Source: Mesorhizobium_B sp035998495
GTDB taxonomy: Bacteria > Pseudomonadota > Alphaproteobacteria > Rhizobiales > Rhizobiaceae
DNA length: 64,000 nucleotides
Assembly: GCA_035998495.1 (NCBI GenBank)
Contig: DASYHP010000026.1
Coordinates: forward strand, 98,884 to 162,883
Direction of reading: 5' to 3'
The notes under the pieces are model-generated. The model did no database searches. It saw only the letters and a list, made by a program, of their open reading frames with translations, and had not been told where the DNA came from. Every line of letters begins with the position of its first letter. The stretch's first letter is position 1. Positions 60,277-64,000 of this stretch are shown one piece after another. Position numbers and translations under genes: made by a program.

Positions 60277-60483
60277 CGGGCGGCAGCTATAGGACGGCCG
60301 TCGCCAAGCGCGCAACAGCGGCCGGGCGCTTGGCCCCGGGCGAGCCGCGCGGGGCGCTGGTGGCATAAACTTTTATTGTTTCGGTCCGCTGACCACCTTG
60401 CGTCCGCCCCTTCGCGTGCCGATATCTGCGGCGTGCGGTTCAAGTGCTGGACGCGCCCGCCGGCCCGAAGCCTCGGCTTGGGG
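60277..60483. other. Divergent intergenic region, pyrB side
   Basis: The full gap between pyrB and rpsL is 476 bp. This part holds no convincing gene. An AT-rich stretch AAACTTTTATTG near 60367-60378 could be part of the pyrB promoter. The rpsL promoter is listed separately. Confidence 0.4.
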
Positions 60484-60512
60484 TTGACGTGCCCGGACTC
60501 ACCGAGTATGAG
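60484..60512 (+). promoter_or_regulatory. Sigma-70-type promoter of the str operon
   Basis: TTGACG at 60484-60489 and TATGAG at 60507-60512 are separated by exactly 17 bp, close to the housekeeping consensus. It lies about 240 bp before rpsL, leaving a long 5' leader of which 60513-60752 shows no gene. Confidence 0.65.
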
Positions 60513-60752
60513 CCGCCCCGTCTGAGCCGATGTGAGGCTTTCTCGTCACGGGCGACACGCCCGAGACCAGGCCTCAAACAGGGTTCATCTTGCGATTGAG
60601 ACGTCATTGCAGGCGTGCATGAAGCGGGAAGCCGCTTCCTCTGCTTTTTCTCGGGCCGACCGCGGACTGCGGTTTGAGGTCCGAGTTTTCGTTTGCTGAC
60701 TCCTCGCGATCGAGCCCGGCTCCAGACGCGGAAAGAATAGAAGGAAGGTTGA

Positions 60753-61124
60753 ATGCCTACCGTTAACCAGTTGATCCGCAAGCCGCGCCAAGCGCCGGCG
60801 ACGCGCAACAAGGTGCCGGCGATGCAGCAGAACCCGCAGAAGCGGGGCGTCTGCACGCGCGTCTATACCACGACGCCGAAGAAGCCGAACTCCGCGCTCC
60901 GCAAGGTCGCCAAGATCCGGCTCACCAACGGCTTCGAAGTGATCGGCTACATTCCCGGAGAGGGCCACAATCTTCAGGAGCACTCCGTAGTGATGATCCG
61001 CGGCGGCCGCGTGAAGGACCTGCCGGGCGTTCGCTACCACATCATCCGGGGCGTGCTCGACACGCAGGGCGTGAAGAACCGCAAGCAGCGCCGCTCCAAA
61101 TACGGCGCCAAGCGGCCGAAGTGA
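60753..61124 (+). CDS. rpsL: 30S ribosomal protein S12
   Basis: Decoding-centre protein, 123 residues: MPTVNQLIRKPR, TTPKKPNSALRKVAKIRL, GGRVKDLPGVRYHIIRG. K43 and K88, the usual streptomycin-resistance positions, are both the wild-type lysine. GGAAGG precedes the ATG. It begins the rpsL-rpsG-fusA-tuf operon. Confidence 0.98.
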   Translation: MPTVNQLIRKPRQAPATRNKVPAMQQNPQKRGVCTRVYTTTPKKPNSALRKVAKIRLTNGFEVIGYIPGEGHNLQEHSVVMIRGGRVKDLPGVRYHIIRGVLDTQGVKNRKQRRSKYGAKRPK

Positions 61125-61140
61125 CCTGAGCGAAGCGCTG

Positions 61141-61170
61141 GTCATCCCCGGGCTCGACCTGGGGATCCAT
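61141..61170. repeat. REP-like palindrome between rpsL and rpsG
   Basis: ATCCCCGGG (61144-61152) pairs with CCTGGGGAT (61158-61166), with one G-U pair and a 5-nt loop, flanked by GTC and CCAT. The pattern GTCATCCCCGGGCTCGAC is close to a very common extragenic palindrome of alphaproteobacteria. It lies in the 78-bp gap within the str operon and will be transcribed. Confidence 0.75.
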
Positions 61171-61202
61171 GCCGAAGCGAACGAATTCGAGAGTTACACA
61201 CG

Positions 61203-61673
61203 ATGTCCCGACGCCACAGTGCCGAGAAGCGCGAGATCAACCCCGACCCCAAGTTCGGCGATCTCGTCGTCACCAAGTTCATGAACGCCGTCATGTATGA
61301 CGGCAAGAAGTCGGTCGCCGAGACGATCGTCTATGGCGCGCTCGATCAGGTGCAGTCCCGCACCCGGCAGGAGCCGCTCGTGCTGTTCCACCAGGCGCTC
61401 GACAATGTCGCGCCGCATGTGGAGGTGCGTTCCCGCCGTGTCGGCGGCGCCACCTACCAGGTGCCGGTCGACGTCCGGCCTGAGCGCCGGCAGGCGCTTG
61501 CCATCCGCTGGCTGATCACGGCGGCGCGTAACCGCAACGAGTCCACCATGGTCGAGCGCCTGTCGGGCGAACTCATGGATGCGGCCAACAATCGTGGCAC
61601 CGCCGTCAAGAAGCGTGAGGACACGCACAAGATGGCGGAAGCCAATCGCGCCTTCGCGCACTACCGCTGGTAA
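61203..61673 (+). CDS. rpsG: 30S ribosomal protein S7
   Basis: 16S rRNA head-assembly protein, 156 residues: MSRRHSAEKREINPDPKFGDLVVTKFMNAVMYDGKKSVAE, DNVAPHVEVRSRRVGGATYQVPVDVRPERRQALAIRWL, and the C-terminal AHYRW. It also acts as the translational repressor of str in E. coli (family knowledge); whether it does here is unknown. Confidence 0.98.
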   Translation: MSRRHSAEKREINPDPKFGDLVVTKFMNAVMYDGKKSVAETIVYGALDQVQSRTRQEPLVLFHQALDNVAPHVEVRSRRVGGATYQVPVDVRPERRQALAIRWLITAARNRNESTMVERLSGELMDAANNRGTAVKKREDTHKMAEANRAFAHYRW

Positions 61674-61702
61674 GCGGCCCGGACCCCGCAAGAGGCACGA
61701 TC

Positions 61703-63790
<2,088 letters not shown>

Positions 63791-63793
<3 letters not shown>

Positions 63794-63812
63794 CGCGAGA
63801 GTTTTCGCGTCA
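63791..63812 (+). promoter_or_regulatory. Hairpin spanning the fusA stop codon
   Basis: TGACGCGA (63791-63798, beginning with the fusA TGA) pairs perfectly with TCGCGTCA (63805-63812) over a 6-nt loop. There is no T run, so it is not a clear terminator; it may be an RNA-processing or stability element between fusA and tuf. Confidence 0.5.
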
Positions 63813-63859
63813 GCCACGAAATTTGATGCCCTCTGGGCAAAGACGAACGGAGTTTGATC

Positions 63860-64000
63860 ATGGCCAAAGGCAAGTTTGAGCGCAACAAGCCGCATGTGAA
63901 TGTTGGCACGATTGGGCATGTTGATCATGGCAAGACGTCGCTGACGGCGGCGATCACGAAGTATTTCGGCGAGTACAAGCCGTATGACCAGATCGACGCG
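63860..64000 (+). CDS. tuf: Elongation factor Tu (5' part, cut by window end)
   Basis: The first 47 codons of EF-Tu: MAKGKFERNKPHVNVGTIGHVDHGKTSLTAAITKYF with the G1 loop GHVDHGKTS. The start ATG at 63860 follows an ACGGAG. The rest lies beyond the window. This stretch uses many T-ending codons (TTT, AAT, GTT, CAT, GAT) unlike fusA. Confidence 0.97.
   Translation, partial: MAKGKFERNKPHVNVGTIGHVDHGKTSLTAAITKYFGEYKPYDQIDA

Overview
The window is GC-rich bacterial chromosome. Gene content and order point to an alphaproteobacterium of the order Hyphomicrobiales (Rhizobiales): uvrC-pgsA-moaD-moaE, purN-purM-...-hdaA, metC divergent from aapJQMP, DUF3572 beside divK, a DinB with an N-terminal zinc ribbon, an Omp25/31-type porin, an NDUFS4-like complex I subunit, and the str operon rpsL-rpsG-fusA-tuf. 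The family and genus cannot be fixed from the sequence alone.

Layout. 0-1.8 kb: 3'-truncated PAS-GGDEF-EAL c-di-GMP protein. 1.9-5.5 kb: uvrC, pgsA, moaD, moaE on the minus strand. 6-10 kb: porin, glutathione transferase, RNase T2, a secreted four-cysteine protein, rlmJ and a LysE-type exporter. 10.1-13 kb: WYL regulator and an orphan molybdopterin oxidoreductase. 13-17.8 kb: purine genes (purN carries an extra C-terminal DUF4258 domain and overlaps a DUF2283 gene), a CDP-alcohol phosphotransferase, an AI-2E family permease and hdaA. 17.9-26.4 kb: a C-P lyase locus, phnGHIJKLMN plus a MOSC gene on the minus strand, with divergent phnF and a hexapeptide transferase. 26.6-35.3 kb: an accessory surface-glycan cluster (GtrA, GT2, flippase-like protein, kinase-like protein, HAD phosphatase, nucleotidyltransferase, large membrane proteins) that ends at tRNA-Arg and contains a frameshifted gene. 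35.5-46 kb: two tRNAs, an NDUFS4-like subunit, a sugar dehydrogenase, CHAD and CYTH proteins, metC and the general amino-acid transporter aapJQMP. 46-60.3 kb: dinB, divK, rpmG, rnr, topA, dprA, plsY, pyrC-like and pyrB. 60.5-64 kb: str operon, cut inside tuf.

How the genes work together. The phn genes form a nearly complete core C-P lyase pathway for releasing phosphate from alkylphosphonates; no phnCDE transporter or phnP is in the window. The 26.6-33.3 kb genes overlap by 4 bp at most junctions. They look like one transcription unit for making a nucleotide-activated group and a lipid-linked sugar and moving them across the inner membrane; the final product is unknown. pyrB and its partner are ATP-independent in this model: the dihydroorotase homologue has lost its zinc-binding histidines and is probably a structural partner of aspartate transcarbamoylase.

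The points most worth a second look are the kinase/HAD/nucleotidyltransferase cassette, the purN-DUF4258 fusion, the MOSC gene coupled to the C-P lyase operon, the zinc-less PyrC, and several palindromic repeats, one inside the str operon and one inside a coding region. All starts and functions come from reading the sequence; no database search was run.
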